Program-made: the position numbers and the translations under genes
The notes under the pieces: generated by a model
What the model saw: only the letters and a program-made list of their open reading frames with translations
The model's database searches: none
What the model was told of the DNA's origin: nothing
In this document: positions 52,834 through 63,965 of the stretch, one piece after another
Position numbering within the stretch: the first letter of the stretch is position 1
Layout of the letters: each line of letters starts with the position of its first letter
Origin: Tahibacter aquaticus
GTDB lineage: Bacteria > Pseudomonadota > Gammaproteobacteria > Xanthomonadales > Rhodanobacteraceae
NCBI RefSeq assembly: GCF_004363655.1
Contig: NZ_SNZH01000011.1
Location: 62,001 to 126,000, forward strand
Length of the DNA stretch: 64,000 bases
Direction of reading: 5' to 3'

Positions 52834-53243
52834 AGGCCGCGGCGGACGATCTGGCGGCACGTGCGCCGGTGTGGGCGGCGCTGTCGCAGCTGTATCTGGA
52901 CACCGAATCCACGGATGCCTACGCAGAAACGGCGAGCGCGCTTGCCGCCTCGCCGTACAGCCTGGCGGAACTGCGCGAGATCCTGCTCTACGAGGTCAAT
53001 CCGGTACTGCACTGGAACCTGCTGTCCGCTGCCGGCGAATGGCAAGGCTTCTGCCAGGACTGGCTGCGCGGGCAGATCCTGCGCGGCCAGCGCTGGCCGC
53101 GCTGGTGGCGCCGCCTGGCCACGCAAACCGTAGTGAAGAACGACTGGCCGGCGATCGCGCCGCGGATCGAGCAATGGCGCACGGTCCATGGGCTTGGGCC
53201 GGGCACCCGGCAAGCCAGCATCCCCACCCCGCCCTTCCGTTGA
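52830..53243 (+). CDS. DUF7079 family protein inside the bio operon
   Basis: A 137-residue helical protein with no signal peptide: MKAAADDLAARAPVWAALSQLYLDTE, then LAELREILLYEVNPVLHWNLLSAAGEWQGFCQDWLRGQILR, rich in Trp. I recognise the pattern as DUF7079, small proteins of unknown function found across Gammaproteobacteria. Its ATG overlaps the bioF stop, so it is translated with the biotin genes, but no biotin role is known. 36 bases separate it from bioH. Confidence 0.7.
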   Translation: MKAAADDLAARAPVWAALSQLYLDTESTDAYAETASALAASPYSLAELREILLYEVNPVLHWNLLSAAGEWQGFCQDWLRGQILRGQRWPRWWRRLATQTVVKNDWPAIAPRIEQWRTVHGLGPGTRQASIPTPPFR

Positions 53244-53279
53244 AGCCGAAGGCTTCCGTACAGCGAAACCTGCGCACTC

Positions 53280-54044
53280 ATGCATATCGAAACACTGGGC
53301 CAGGGCCCGGACCTGATCATGATCCACGGCTGGGCCATGCACAGCGGCATCTTCGCGCCGTTGACGCGGCAGCTGGCGACGCAGTTCCGCCTGCATCTGG
53401 TCGACCTGCCCGGCCATGGCCTCAGCCCCGAACGCAGCGGTCCGCTGCAGCTGGACGATTGCGCGCAGCGCCTGGCTGCGCAGTTGCCGCGCGCGATCTG
53501 GCTGGGCTGGTCGCTGGGCGGACAGGTCTGCCTGCGCGCGGGATTGCTGCAGCCGGCAGCGGTGCGCGGGCTGGTAATGATCGCGTCGAGTCCGCGTTTC
53601 GTGTTGGCCGAGGACTGGCCGCACGGCGTCGCCGCCGAGGTATTCCGCCAGTTCGGCACGGGCCTGCGCGAGGACTATCACCGCACCATCGAGCGTTTTC
53701 TCGCCCTGGAGGCACACGGCTCGGAGAAGGCGCAAAGCGAATTGCGCGAGCTGAAGGCGCATGTGTTCGACCGCGGCGAGCCGGCGCTGCATGTGCTCTG
53801 CGACGGGCTGGATATTCTCGACACGGCCGACCTGCGCGAGTGCGTGCCGCAACTGGCTGCGCCCAGCCTGTGGCTGGCCGGGCGGCGCGACCGCCTCATT
53901 CCGCCGGCCGCGATGCAGTGGGGCGCCGAACACAGTCCGCAGGGGCGTTATCGCGAGTATTCCGCCGGGCATGCGCCGTTTATCGGCCACGCCCAGGCCA
54001 TGGCCGAGGCGATAGCCGAATTTGCCGCGGAGCTGGCCGCATGA
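53280..54044 (+). CDS. bioH: Pimeloyl-ACP methyl ester carboxylesterase BioH
   Basis: A 254-residue alpha/beta hydrolase that releases pimeloyl-ACP from its methyl ester, ending the BioC-BioH route to the biotin precursor. The oxyanion region is MIHGWAMHSG, the nucleophile Ser78 in GWSLGG, the acid in GRRDRLIPP and the His in SAGHAPFIGH. Length and the short cap with EDYHRTIERFLALEAHGS are typical of BioH. It overlaps bioC by four bases. Confidence 0.93.
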   Translation: MHIETLGQGPDLIMIHGWAMHSGIFAPLTRQLATQFRLHLVDLPGHGLSPERSGPLQLDDCAQRLAAQLPRAIWLGWSLGGQVCLRAGLLQPAAVRGLVMIASSPRFVLAEDWPHGVAAEVFRQFGTGLREDYHRTIERFLALEAHGSEKAQSELRELKAHVFDRGEPALHVLCDGLDILDTADLRECVPQLAAPSLWLAGRRDRLIPPAAMQWGAEHSPQGRYREYSAGHAPFIGHAQAMAEAIAEFAAELAA

Positions 54045-54919
54045 CGCCGTTCGATCGCGATCACGTGCGCCGCGCCTTCGGCCGCGCCGCCGCCGGTTAC
54101 AGCGAACACGCCGTGCTGCAGCACGAAGTGGAACAGCGCCTGCTGGAACGGCTGGAGTACGTGACCACGCCACCGGCGCGCGTGCTCGACCTGGGCTGCG
54201 GGCCGGGCACGGCCTCGGCCGTGCTGCGCAAGCGCTGGCGCAAGGCCGAGCTGATTGCGATGGACCTGGCCCTGCCGATGCTGCGCGAAGCGCGCCGCCA
54301 GGGCAGCTGGCTGCGGCCGTTGAACCGCGTCTGCGCCGATGCACGCCAGCTGCCGCTGGCCGATGCCAGCATCGACCTGCTGTTTTCCAACCTGTGCATA
54401 CAGTGGATTGCCGACCTGCCCGCGCTGTTCGACGAATTCCGCCGCGTGCTGCGGCCGGATGGATTTCTAGTCTTGTCCACCTTTGGACCATTGACCCTGC
54501 ACGAATTGCGCGCGGCCTGGGCCGAGGTGGACCGCACGCCGCATGTGAGTCATTTCGCCGATATCCAGCGTGTCGGCGATGCCTTGCTGGCAGCGGGTTT
54601 CCGCGATCCGGTGCTCGACGGCGACGATTTCACCCTGACCTATGCGGATGCAACCGCATTGATGCGCGACCTCAAGGCCATCGGCGCGACCAATGCCGAC
54701 CTGCAGCGCCAGCGCGGCCTGACCGGCAAGTCGCGGCTGCAGGCGGTGGCACAGGCGTACGAACCGTTCCGCCGCGGCGACGGCCTGCTGCCGGCGACGT
54801 ATGAAGTGATCTACGCCCATGCCTGGGGTCCGCAGCCGGGCCAGCCGCGGCGCAGCAAGGGCGTCGATATAGCGACTTTTCCTGTCGATCAGTTGCGTAT
54901 CCGCAAAAAGCCGCCGTGA
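54041..54919 (+). CDS. bioC: Malonyl-ACP O-methyltransferase BioC
   Basis: A 292-residue SAM-dependent methyltransferase that caps malonyl-ACP so that fatty-acid synthesis can build the pimeloyl chain. It begins FDRDHVRRAFGRAAAGYSEHAVLQHEV, the hallmark opening of BioC, and has SAM motif VLDLGCGPGTAS, then FSNLCIQWIADLPALFDEFRRVLRPDGFL. The C-terminal part DLKAIGATNADLQRQRGLTGKSRLQAV fits the family. Last gene of the operon. bioA and bioD are not in the window. Confidence 0.93.
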   Translation: MTPFDRDHVRRAFGRAAAGYSEHAVLQHEVEQRLLERLEYVTTPPARVLDLGCGPGTASAVLRKRWRKAELIAMDLALPMLREARRQGSWLRPLNRVCADARQLPLADASIDLLFSNLCIQWIADLPALFDEFRRVLRPDGFLVLSTFGPLTLHELRAAWAEVDRTPHVSHFADIQRVGDALLAAGFRDPVLDGDDFTLTYADATALMRDLKAIGATNADLQRQRGLTGKSRLQAVAQAYEPFRRGDGLLPATYEVIYAHAWGPQPGQPRRSKGVDIATFPVDQLRIRKKPP

Positions 54920-54937
54920 AATCCGTGCGGCCGTCTT

Positions 54938-56116
54938 TCAGCGGCCGCGCAGCGCATCGACGGCCCTGTTCAGGCCGGCCAGGGTCAGCGGGTACATGCG
55001 GTCGTGCATCAGTTCGCGCGTGATGCCGATCGACGGCGTCCATTCCCAGCGCGATTCCTCCACCGGGTTGAGCCAGACGGCGCGGCGATAGACGTCGGTC
55101 AGCCGCCCCAGCCAGACCGCGCCCGCTTCCGCGTTGTGGTGCTCGATGCTGCCGCCGGGCGCGGTGATCTCGTAGGGGCTCATGCTCGCATCCCCGACGA
55201 TGACCAGCTTGTAGTCGGCGGCATATTTGTGCAGCAGGTCGAGGGTGGGCTGGTGTACGTCCCAGCGGCGCGAGTTGTCGCGCCATAGCCGCTCGTAGAT
55301 GAAATTGTGGAAATAGAAATGCTGCAGGTGCTTGAACTCGGTGCGCGCGGCGGAAAACACTTCCTCGCAGATGCGCACGTGGTCGTCCATCGAGCCGCCG
55401 ATATCCAGCAGCAGCAGAACCTTGACGGCGTTATGCCGTTCCGGCCGCAGTTTCAGATCCAGCCAGCCGGCATTGCGCGCGGTGGCGGTGATGGTGCCGT
55501 CGAGGTCGAGTTCCTGCTCCGCGCCGGTGCGGGCGAGACGGCGCAGCGCACGCAGGGCCAGCTTGATGTCGCGCGTGCCCAGTTCGCGTGTGTCGTCGAG
55601 ATTGCGGTAGTGGCGCTGCTCCCACACCTTCACCGCGCGGCGATGGGTGGATTTGCCGCCGATGCGTACGCCTTCCGGGTTGTAGCCGGAATGGCCGAAC
55701 GGCGAGGTGCCGCCCGTGCCAATCCAGCGCGAACCGCCCTGGTGGCGATCGGTCTGCTCGGCCAGGCGCTGCTGCAGGGTTTCGAGCAATTTCTGCAACC
55801 CGCCCAGCGCCTGGATGGCGGCTTTTTCCTCGTCGCTGAAGACGCGGTCGATCTCGCGCCGCAGCCATTCTTCCGGTACGGCGCCGTAGAGCTGGTCGGC
55901 GGCACCGGCGACGCCGTTGAAAAAACCGGCGAAGGCGCGGTCGTAGCGGTCGAACTGGGTTTCGTCCTTGATCAGGCAAATACGTGCCAGCACATGGAAT
56001 TCGTCCAGCGACAGGCGTGCGAAACCCGCGCGCAGCGCCTGCAGCAGGGCCAGCAATTCGTTCAGGCCAGGCTTGAGGCCCTGGCTGCGCAGCCACAGGA
56101 AGAAACGGATCAGCAT
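54938..56116 (-). CDS. CoxE-like VWA domain protein
   Basis: A 392-residue protein of the VWA CoxE group that works with MoxR ATPases. The N-terminal half is helical (LIRFFLWLRSQGLKPGLNELLALLQALRAGF, FSDEEKAAIQALGGLQKLLETLQQRLAEQ) and the VWA fold follows with a MIDAS-like LLLDIGGSMDDH, where Gly replaces the first Ser of the usual DxSxS. Ends GLNRAVDALRGR. Such pairs help assemble or insert metals into enzymes. Its natural partner, a MoxR ATPase, is at 57242-58087 on the same strand, separated by an oppositely oriented gene. Confidence 0.85.
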   Translation of the reverse strand: MLIRFFLWLRSQGLKPGLNELLALLQALRAGFARLSLDEFHVLARICLIKDETQFDRYDRAFAGFFNGVAGAADQLYGAVPEEWLRREIDRVFSDEEKAAIQALGGLQKLLETLQQRLAEQTDRHQGGSRWIGTGGTSPFGHSGYNPEGVRIGGKSTHRRAVKVWEQRHYRNLDDTRELGTRDIKLALRALRRLARTGAEQELDLDGTITATARNAGWLDLKLRPERHNAVKVLLLLDIGGSMDDHVRICEEVFSAARTEFKHLQHFYFHNFIYERLWRDNSRRWDVHQPTLDLLHKYAADYKLVIVGDASMSPYEITAPGGSIEHHNAEAGAVWLGRLTDVYRRAVWLNPVEESRWEWTPSIGITRELMHDRMYPLTLAGLNRAVDALRGR

Positions 56117-56349
56117 CGCAGGGAAATCGCTCTAGCCAAAAGGTCAGGCTGGTGACCTACATCCAGGGGCCGCGCGAGTAGGACATTTCTGCATACCCGG
56201 GCGGAGCCGGTTAAACGCTTACGCAACACGGTTGGTGGCATGATTCGACCTTCGGATTCGCGACAGCGGCGGCCAAAGCCGCTAGGCTGCGCGGTCTTTA
56301 TGCCGACGCAACGGCGCCGGCCACGATTCTACGTTTGCGGAGACCCATC

Positions 56350-57189
56350 GTGCAGAAGCTTGCCCTTCCCCTGCTGATCGCCAGCCTGGCCCTTGCGGCC
56401 TGCGGACAGTCCAACAATTCGGCCAACCAGCCCAAGACGACGGCGCAGGCGCCGGCGCCGACCGCGGTAACGGGCTCGGTCTCGCTGAAAGTGCCGGCTC
56501 CGGTCGGTGCAGGCACGGAGCTGAAGCTCGCCCTGGCCGATGTCAGCGTCAAGCCCGAGGCGATCATCGCCCAGAGCACGACCAATCCGGGCCAGCTGCC
56601 GGCACAGTTCTCGCTCTCGTTCGAGCCGGGCAAGATCGATCCGAATCATCTGTATGTGCTGAACGTCACCGTCAAGGACGGCGAACGCAACTACGTCGCG
56701 CCGCGCCAGTACCCGGTGCTGACCAAGGGCTCGGCGGCCAAGGTCGATGTGGTGCTGACGCCGGAACCGACGCCGTCGGAGAAAGTGGAAACCGAATACG
56801 CCGGCCTGCAGCGTGCGGTCGGCGGCATGAAGCGCGCCGAAGGCGCCAGCGAAGACGAAGCCAGCACCACGGCCTGGGACGGCTTCTTCGACAAGAACGG
56901 CCTGCGCTACATCCGCGAAATCATCGATTTCGGTGACAAGGGCCGCAACAACTATTTCTACGCCTACCGCGACGGCAAGCCCTTCGCCGTGTTCTTCGAA
57001 CGCGTGCCGGCCATGGCGGAACGGCCCAATGCGGTCACCCGTGCGGGCTGGGACGAAGCCGGCACGCTGGTGCTCAAGACCAAGAAGGACGGCGGTACGG
57101 TCAGCGTGCTGGCCGATGCCGAAGCCAAGACGCTGTACGACCGCGCCGTGGCGAAATACGACGTCATTTCGAAGAAGACGCCGAAGTAA
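56350..57189 (+). CDS. YbaY-like lipoprotein
   Basis: A 279-residue lipoprotein. The GTG at 56350 is used because GGAGA lies six bases before it; the signal VQKLALPLLIASLALAAC places the lipid Cys at residue 18. Residues about 45-145 resemble the YbaY domain (TGSVSLKVPAPVGAGTELKLALADVSV, SLSFEPGKIDPNHLYVLNVTVKDGERN), a beta fold common in outer membrane lipoproteins. The C-terminal part (about 155-270) is an extra alpha-beta domain with RYIREIIDFGDKGRNNYFYAYRDGKPFAVFFERVPAM. Function unknown. It interrupts the CoxE-MoxR pair and has its own terminator at 57206-57240. Confidence 0.8.
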   Translation: MQKLALPLLIASLALAACGQSNNSANQPKTTAQAPAPTAVTGSVSLKVPAPVGAGTELKLALADVSVKPEAIIAQSTTNPGQLPAQFSLSFEPGKIDPNHLYVLNVTVKDGERNYVAPRQYPVLTKGSAAKVDVVLTPEPTPSEKVETEYAGLQRAVGGMKRAEGASEDEASTTAWDGFFDKNGLRYIREIIDFGDKGRNNYFYAYRDGKPFAVFFERVPAMAERPNAVTRAGWDEAGTLVLKTKKDGGTVSVLADAEAKTLYDRAVAKYDVISKKTPK

Positions 57190-57205
57190 TCATCGGGCAA
57201 CGACC

Positions 57206-57240
57206 ACGGCGCGCCGGCAGGTCCGGCGCGCCGTTGTTTT
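57206..57240 (+). terminator. Intrinsic terminator
   Basis: Perfect 12-bp stem ACGGCGCGCCGG / CCGGCGCGCCGT, five-base loop, followed by TGTTTT. Lies 17 bases after the YbaY-like gene and abuts the end of the convergent MoxR gene. Confidence 0.88.
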
Positions 57241-57241
57241 G

Positions 57242-58087
57242 TCAGCTGCTGCCGCGGCGCGCCATGAACGCAATGCGTTCGAACAGTTGAACATCGGCTT
57301 CGTTTTTCAACAGTGCGCCGTACAGCGGCGGAATCGACTTTTTCGCGTTGCGCTCGCGCAGCGTCTCCACGGCCAGGTCTTCGGCCAGCAGCAGCTTGAG
57401 CCAGTCCAGCAGCTCTGACGTGGTGGGCTTCTTCTTCAGGCCCGGCGTTTCGCGCAGGCTGAGGAAGGCGCTCAGCGCCTCGTGCAGCAATTCGCGCTTC
57501 AGGCCTGGAAAGTGCACTTCCACGATCGCCGCGAGCGTGTCTGCATCGGGAAAGCGGATGTAGTGGAAGAAGCAGCGGCGCAGGAATGCGTCGGGCAGCT
57601 CCTTCTCGTTGTTCGACGTGATCATCACGATGGGCCGGTGCGTCGCGCTGACGGTCTGGCCGGTTTCGTAGACATGGAAATCCATGCGATCCAGCTCGCG
57701 CAGCAGATCGTTGGGGAATTCGATGTCGGCCTTGTCGATCTCGTCGATCAGCACCACGGCGCGGGTTTCGCTCTTGAACGCCTGCCACAGCTTGCCCGGC
57801 ACGATGTAGTTGGCGATGTCGGTCGCGCGCGACTCACCCAGCTGCGAATCGCGCAGGCGCGCCACCGCATCGTATTCGTACAGGCCGTGCTGGGCCTTGG
57901 TGGTGGATTTGATATGCCACTCGATCAGCGGCGCGCCCAGGGCGCGCGCCACTTCCTCAGCCAGCAGGGTCTTGCCGGTGCCCGGCTCGCCCTTGATCAG
58001 CAACGGCCGCTGCAGGGCGATGGCCGCATTCACGGCGAGCTTCAGTTCGTCGGTGGCGACGTAGCGGTCGGTGCCTTCAAAACGCAT
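57242..58087 (-). CDS. MoxR-family AAA+ ATPase
   Basis: A 281-residue AAA+ ATPase. Walker A GEPGTGKT, Walker B VVLIDEIDKAD, sensor-1 VMITSNNEKELPDAFLRRCF and the MoxR-type linker (KSTTKAQHGLYEYDAVARLRDSQLG) are all present. MoxR proteins remodel or load metal into target enzymes together with VWA partners; the CoxE-like protein at 54938-56116 is the expected partner. The ATG at 58087 is preferred over 58132. It is followed by tex upstream on the same strand after 75 bases. Confidence 0.92.
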   Translation of the reverse strand: MRFEGTDRYVATDELKLAVNAAIALQRPLLIKGEPGTGKTLLAEEVARALGAPLIEWHIKSTTKAQHGLYEYDAVARLRDSQLGESRATDIANYIVPGKLWQAFKSETRAVVLIDEIDKADIEFPNDLLRELDRMDFHVYETGQTVSATHRPIVMITSNNEKELPDAFLRRCFFHYIRFPDADTLAAIVEVHFPGLKRELLHEALSAFLSLRETPGLKKKPTTSELLDWLKLLLAEDLAVETLRERNAKKSIPPLYGALLKNEADVQLFERIAFMARRGSS

Positions 58088-58162
58088 GGGCGGGTCCGTC
58101 GTTGGAGGGTTGCAGGGGAATGCCGGCGGCACGGCGGAAATGCGCCGCGCCGCCGGAACCCG

Positions 58163-60505
<2,343 letters not shown>

Positions 60506-60661
60506 GAAACCTGGTCTTCCTGTTTGGACAGCGGCGGCAGACTCCCGCTGCGCGCCGGGGCCGGAATTTTAGTGCCTTTGGCGTCGCTTGGGTCGCCTGC
60601 TGCGCAGTAAATCGGCATCACCGCCTCGCTTTGCCCGCATTTGCTGCCGGCGGTTGCCGGT

Positions 60662-60675
60662 TTGATTCAGATCAA
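60662..60675 (+). promoter_or_regulatory. FNR/ANR-type box
   Basis: TTGAT-TCAG-ATCAA, a perfect match to the FNR/ANR half-site symmetry, 63 bases before the ompW start. OmpW genes of enteric bacteria and its Pseudomonas homologue are known targets of FNR/ANR, which makes the site credible. Confidence 0.75.
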
Positions 60676-60738
60676 GGGCGCGTACGCGCGGCGCTGCGAG
60701 GATGTATCCACCTTTTTCCACGATACAGGCGATCGACG

Positions 60739-61344
60739 ATGCGTATTCAAGCGATGTTTGCCACCCTCGCCCTGCTCGGCGCAAGCGGCAGCGCAATGGC
60801 ACAGGACTTTGTCTTCAAGGTCGGCGCACACCAGGTCTCGCCGCGCTCGGACAACGGCCGCCTGGCCAACGGTGCGCTGCAGGCCGATGTGTCCGGCGAC
60901 TGGCGGCCGACCTTCTCGCTGGAGTATTTCCTCGGCGAGAAGTGGGGAGTGGAACTGCTCGCTGCAACGCCGTTCAAGCACGAGGTACGTCTTAATGGCG
61001 TGCGCGCTGCCGAGGTGTCGCACCTGCCGCCGACGCTGTCGCTGAAATATCACTTCGCGCGCAACAGCCGCATTTCGCCCTTCGTCGGCATAGGCCTGAA
61101 CTACACCGCGTTCTTCGACGTGCACGAGAGCGGCCCGCTGGCCGGCACGCAACTGAGCCTGAGCAAGTCCTGGGGTGCCGCCGCACAGGCCGGCGTGGAT
61201 TTCGCGATCAACGACAAATGGCTGTTCGCCGTCGATCTGCGCTGGATGGACATCGACACGCAGGCCCGCGTCAACGGCACCAAGGTCGGCACGGTCCATA
61301 TCGACCCGCTGGCCTACGGCATCGCCCTGGGCTACCGCTTCTGA
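60739..61344 (+). CDS. ompW: OmpW family outer membrane porin
   Basis: A 201-residue exported eight-stranded barrel. Signal peptide MRIQAMFATLALLGASGSAMA; mature start QDFVFKVGAHQVSPRSDNG is the OmpW opening, followed by PTFSLEYFLGEKWGVELLAATPFKHEV, LPPTLSLKYHFARNSRISPFVGIGLNYTAFFD and the C-terminal YGIALGYRF with the terminal Phe that directs barrel assembly. OmpW proteins carry small hydrophobic molecules across the outer membrane and are tied to oxygen limitation. An FNR/ANR box lies upstream. Confidence 0.94.
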   Translation: MRIQAMFATLALLGASGSAMAQDFVFKVGAHQVSPRSDNGRLANGALQADVSGDWRPTFSLEYFLGEKWGVELLAATPFKHEVRLNGVRAAEVSHLPPTLSLKYHFARNSRISPFVGIGLNYTAFFDVHESGPLAGTQLSLSKSWGAAAQAGVDFAINDKWLFAVDLRWMDIDTQARVNGTKVGTVHIDPLAYGIALGYRF

Positions 61345-61539
61345 GCGCCGTGCAGACCAGCGCCGCGCCTGGCTGAGCGACTGGCGTGCCGCGATCATGA
61401 CGTTCGTGGCCTACAGCGTGACGCCCACGCCATGGCCTGCATGTTGTATACAAACGAAAATGAAACAAACGCAGCGCCACGGACAAAGCGGAACTCCACC
61501 TGCACGCCCGCGACAGCGTATGAACCGGTACCGCGCGGC

Positions 61540-63414
61540 CTAGGCTGCGCGGCGCTTCAGGTGCACCAGCAGCAATGAAATCGCCGCCGGCGTCACGCCG
61601 GCGATGCGGCTGGCCTGGCCTATGGTCTGCGGTAGCGAACGCGTCAGCTTCTGCGCCACCTCGGCCGACAGGCCGCCGACCAGCGCGTAGTCGAAACCCG
61701 GCGGAATGGCCGTGTCTTCGTGGCGGCGCTGGCGCTCAATCTCGTCGCGCTGGCGCTGCAGATAGCCGGCGTACTTGACGCCGATCTCCACCTGTTCGGC
61801 CACGGCCGTGTCGCTGACGCCCGGGCCTATGCCGTCGACGACGGCCAGCTTGCGGTAGTCCAGCTCGGGCCGGCGCAGCAGGTCTAGCGCACTGGATTCC
61901 CGCGACAAGGCGACGCCGAGCGTCGACTCGACGGCCCGCCCCAGCGCATTGCCCGGCGCCGCCCAGATCGCTGCGAGACGCGCGGTCTCAGCCTCGACGG
62001 CAGCACGTTTGGCGCAGAGCGCTTCGTAGCGCGCCCGGTCGACACAGCCCAGCGCGTAGCCCTGTTCGGTCAGGCGCAGATCGGCATTGTCTTCGCGCAG
62101 CTGCAGGCGGTACTCGGCGCGCGAGGTGAACATGCGATAGGGCTCGGTGGTGCCGTTGGTGATCAGGTCGTCCACCAGCACGCCGAGATAGGCCTCGTCG
62201 CGGCGTGGCGTCCAGGCCGGCTGGCCCTGCGCCGCGCGCGCGGCATTCAGGCCGGCCAGCAGCCCCTGCGCGGCGGCTTCCTCGTAGCCGGTGGTGCCGT
62301 TGATCTGGCCAGCGAAATACAGGCCGTCCAGCGCCTTGGTTTCCAGCGAGGCCTTGAGCCCGCGCGGATCGAAATAGTCGTATTCGATCGCATAGCCGGG
62401 ACGCACGATATGCGCCTGTTCGAAACCCTTGATCGAACGCACCAGCTCCAGCTGCACGTCGAACGGCAGCGAGGTGGAAATTCCATTCGGATAGATTTCC
62501 ACGGTTTCCAGTCCTTCGGGTTCGATGAAGATCTGGTGCGCGTCCTTGTCGGCGAAGCGTACGACCTTGTCTTCGATCGACGGGCAGTAGCGCGGCCCGA
62601 CGCCTTCGATCTTGCCCGTATACAGCGGCGAGCGGTCGAGCGCGCCGCGGATGATGTCGTGGGTGCGCTCGCTGGTGTGAGTGATCCAGCACGGCACCTG
62701 GCGCGGATGCTCCGCGACGCTGCCGAGGAACGACATCACCGGCATCGGATCGTCGCCGGGCTGCGGCTGCAGGCCGCTGTAGTCGATGCTGCGGCCGTCG
62801 ATGCGCGGCGGCGTGCCGGTCTTGAGGCGGTCGGCACCGAGGGCGAATTCGCGCAGGCGCAGGGCCAGGGTGGTGGCCGGCGGATCGCCGGCGCGGCCGC
62901 CGGCATAGTTGGCGAAACCGATATGGATCTTGCCGGCCAGAAAGGTGCCGGCCGTCAGCACCACGCAGGCAGCGCGGAAGCGCAGGCCCATCTGGGTGAC
63001 TACGCCGACCACGCGCGAGCCTTCGACAATCAGGTCGTCCACAGCCTGCTGGAACAGGTTCAGGTTTGGCTGGTTTTCCACAAAGCGGCGAATCGCCGCC
63101 TTGTACAGGGCACGGTCGGCCTGGCAGCGCGTCGCCCGTACGGCAGCACCTTTGGATGCATTGAGTACTCGCCACTGGATGCCGGCGCTGTCGGCGGCGC
63201 GGGCCATGACACCGCCCAGCGCGTCGATTTCCTTGACCAGATGCCCCTTGCCGATGCCGCCGATGGCCGGGTTGCAGCTCATCTGGCCGATCGTGTCGAT
63301 GTTGTGGCTGAGCAGCAGGGTGCGCGCGCCGCAGCGGGCAGCGGCCAGGGCCGCTTCGGTGCCGGCATGGCCACCGCCGATCACGATGACATCGTAGGAA
63401 ACGCTGAAATCCAT
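61540..63414 (-). CDS. mnmG: tRNA uridine-5-carboxymethylaminomethyl modification enzyme MnmG (GidA)
   Basis: A 624-residue FAD enzyme that, with MnmE, modifies U34 of certain tRNAs. The FAD motif is [19 protein letters not shown] (Gly13 onwards), followed by [35 protein letters not shown] and [14 protein letters not shown], the MnmG signatures. The C-terminal helical domain ends [12 protein letters not shown]. Length is canonical (about 630). Its upstream region is shared with the rightward sigma-54 promoter at 63527. Confidence 0.97.
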   Translation of the reverse strand: MDFSVSYDVIVIGGGHAGTEAALAAARCGARTLLLSHNIDTIGQMSCNPAIGGIGKGHLVKEIDALGGVMARAADSAGIQWRVLNASKGAAVRATRCQADRALYKAAIRRFVENQPNLNLFQQAVDDLIVEGSRVVGVVTQMGLRFRAACVVLTAGTFLAGKIHIGFANYAGGRAGDPPATTLALRLREFALGADRLKTGTPPRIDGRSIDYSGLQPQPGDDPMPVMSFLGSVAEHPRQVPCWITHTSERTHDIIRGALDRSPLYTGKIEGVGPRYCPSIEDKVVRFADKDAHQIFIEPEGLETVEIYPNGISTSLPFDVQLELVRSIKGFEQAHIVRPGYAIEYDYFDPRGLKASLETKALDGLYFAGQINGTTGYEEAAAQGLLAGLNAARAAQGQPAWTPRRDEAYLGVLVDDLITNGTTEPYRMFTSRAEYRLQLREDNADLRLTEQGYALGCVDRARYEALCAKRAAVEAETARLAAIWAAPGNALGRAVESTLGVALSRESSALDLLRRPELDYRKLAVVDGIGPGVSDTAVAEQVEIGVKYAGYLQRQRDEIERQRRHEDTAIPPGFDYALVGGLSAEVAQKLTRSLPQTIGQASRIAGVTPAAISLLLVHLKRRAA

Positions 63415-63526
63415 GGCGGCAGCTGAAGTCTGGAGGCGGGGGAAACAGGCCGGATTCTAGCGGCTGCTGCGCCGCGGCGCAGAAAACAACACGGCCGCCG
63501 GCTCAGAATCGAACTACGGCGCAGGG

Positions 63527-63545
63527 TTGGCACGCCCCCTGCATT
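63527..63545 (+). promoter_or_regulatory. Sigma-54 (RpoN) promoter
   Basis: TTGGCACG-N5-TGCA with the invariant GG (63529-63530), ten bases, then GC (63541-63542). It points right, away from mnmG, into the candidate RNA gene. Confidence 0.7.
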
Positions 63546-63553
63546 ACCCTTTT

Positions 63554-63788
63554 CGCACTCCCACCGACGCACGGCGTTTGCGAGCACGTCGATAGTCGGA
63601 ATTCAGGGGCCGGCTCTGCGTCGGTGGGAGGACGCACCAAGGACAGCTGCGGCGAGGTATCTATTCTCAGGGGGATAGAGGCTGGCGCCCGGCGGTCTTA
63701 GGAACAGGGGGAATCCAAGAGGACCGTGTGCCGGGCGCCAGTAACCGGGAAACGCCGCAGATGCGCAAGCACTGCGGCGTTTTGTTTT
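63554..63788 (+). ncRNA. Candidate structured small RNA, sigma-54 driven, GGA-rich
   Basis: About 235 bases with no convincing protein frame, bounded by a sigma-54 promoter and an intrinsic terminator. Two strong hairpins: 14-bp arms starting CTCCCACCG (63558-63571 with 63617-63630) and 12-bp arms CTGGCGCCCGGC / GCCGGGCGCCAG (63682-63693 with 63730-63741). Nine GGA triplets occur between 63598 and 63750, several in loops or linkers, reminiscent of CsrB/RsmZ-type RNAs that titrate CsrA. No match to 6S RNA, tmRNA, RNase P or SRP RNA was recognised. The start is inferred from the promoter. Confidence 0.55.
63751..63788 (+). terminator. Intrinsic terminator
   Basis: Stem ACGCCGCAG / CTGCGGCGT, eleven-base loop, followed by TTTGTTTT. 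It ends the candidate RNA and insulates the next promoter. Confidence 0.9.
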
Positions 63789-63947
63789 GGCCCGGACAGA
63801 GTAGCCCTGGCCAGCATTAGCAAACCGTGAAACAGATCGAACAATTTTCCAGTAGTGGCAGATTGCAGTCACGGTCAGTAAACGACACACCGCGTCACCT
63901 CCTGGTTTTTTCGTGTCAACCGTGATCAAACCTGCAGATTCCCGACG

Positions 63948-63965
63948 TTGGCACGCGAACTGCAT
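63948..63965 (+). promoter_or_regulatory. Second sigma-54 promoter at the window edge
   Basis: TTGGCACG-N5-TGCA again, with GG at 63950-63951 and GC at 63962-63963. A purine-rich AGGGGAAAA follows at about 63988-63996, which looks like a ribosome-binding site for a gene starting just beyond 64000. Type IV pilin genes are common RpoN targets in this group, but the gene is not visible. Confidence 0.7.

Noticed and set aside
63554-63788. 6S RNA, SRP RNA or RNase P RNA as identity of the candidate small RNA
   Set aside because: The diagnostic conserved segments of those RNAs are absent, and the hairpin arrangement differs.
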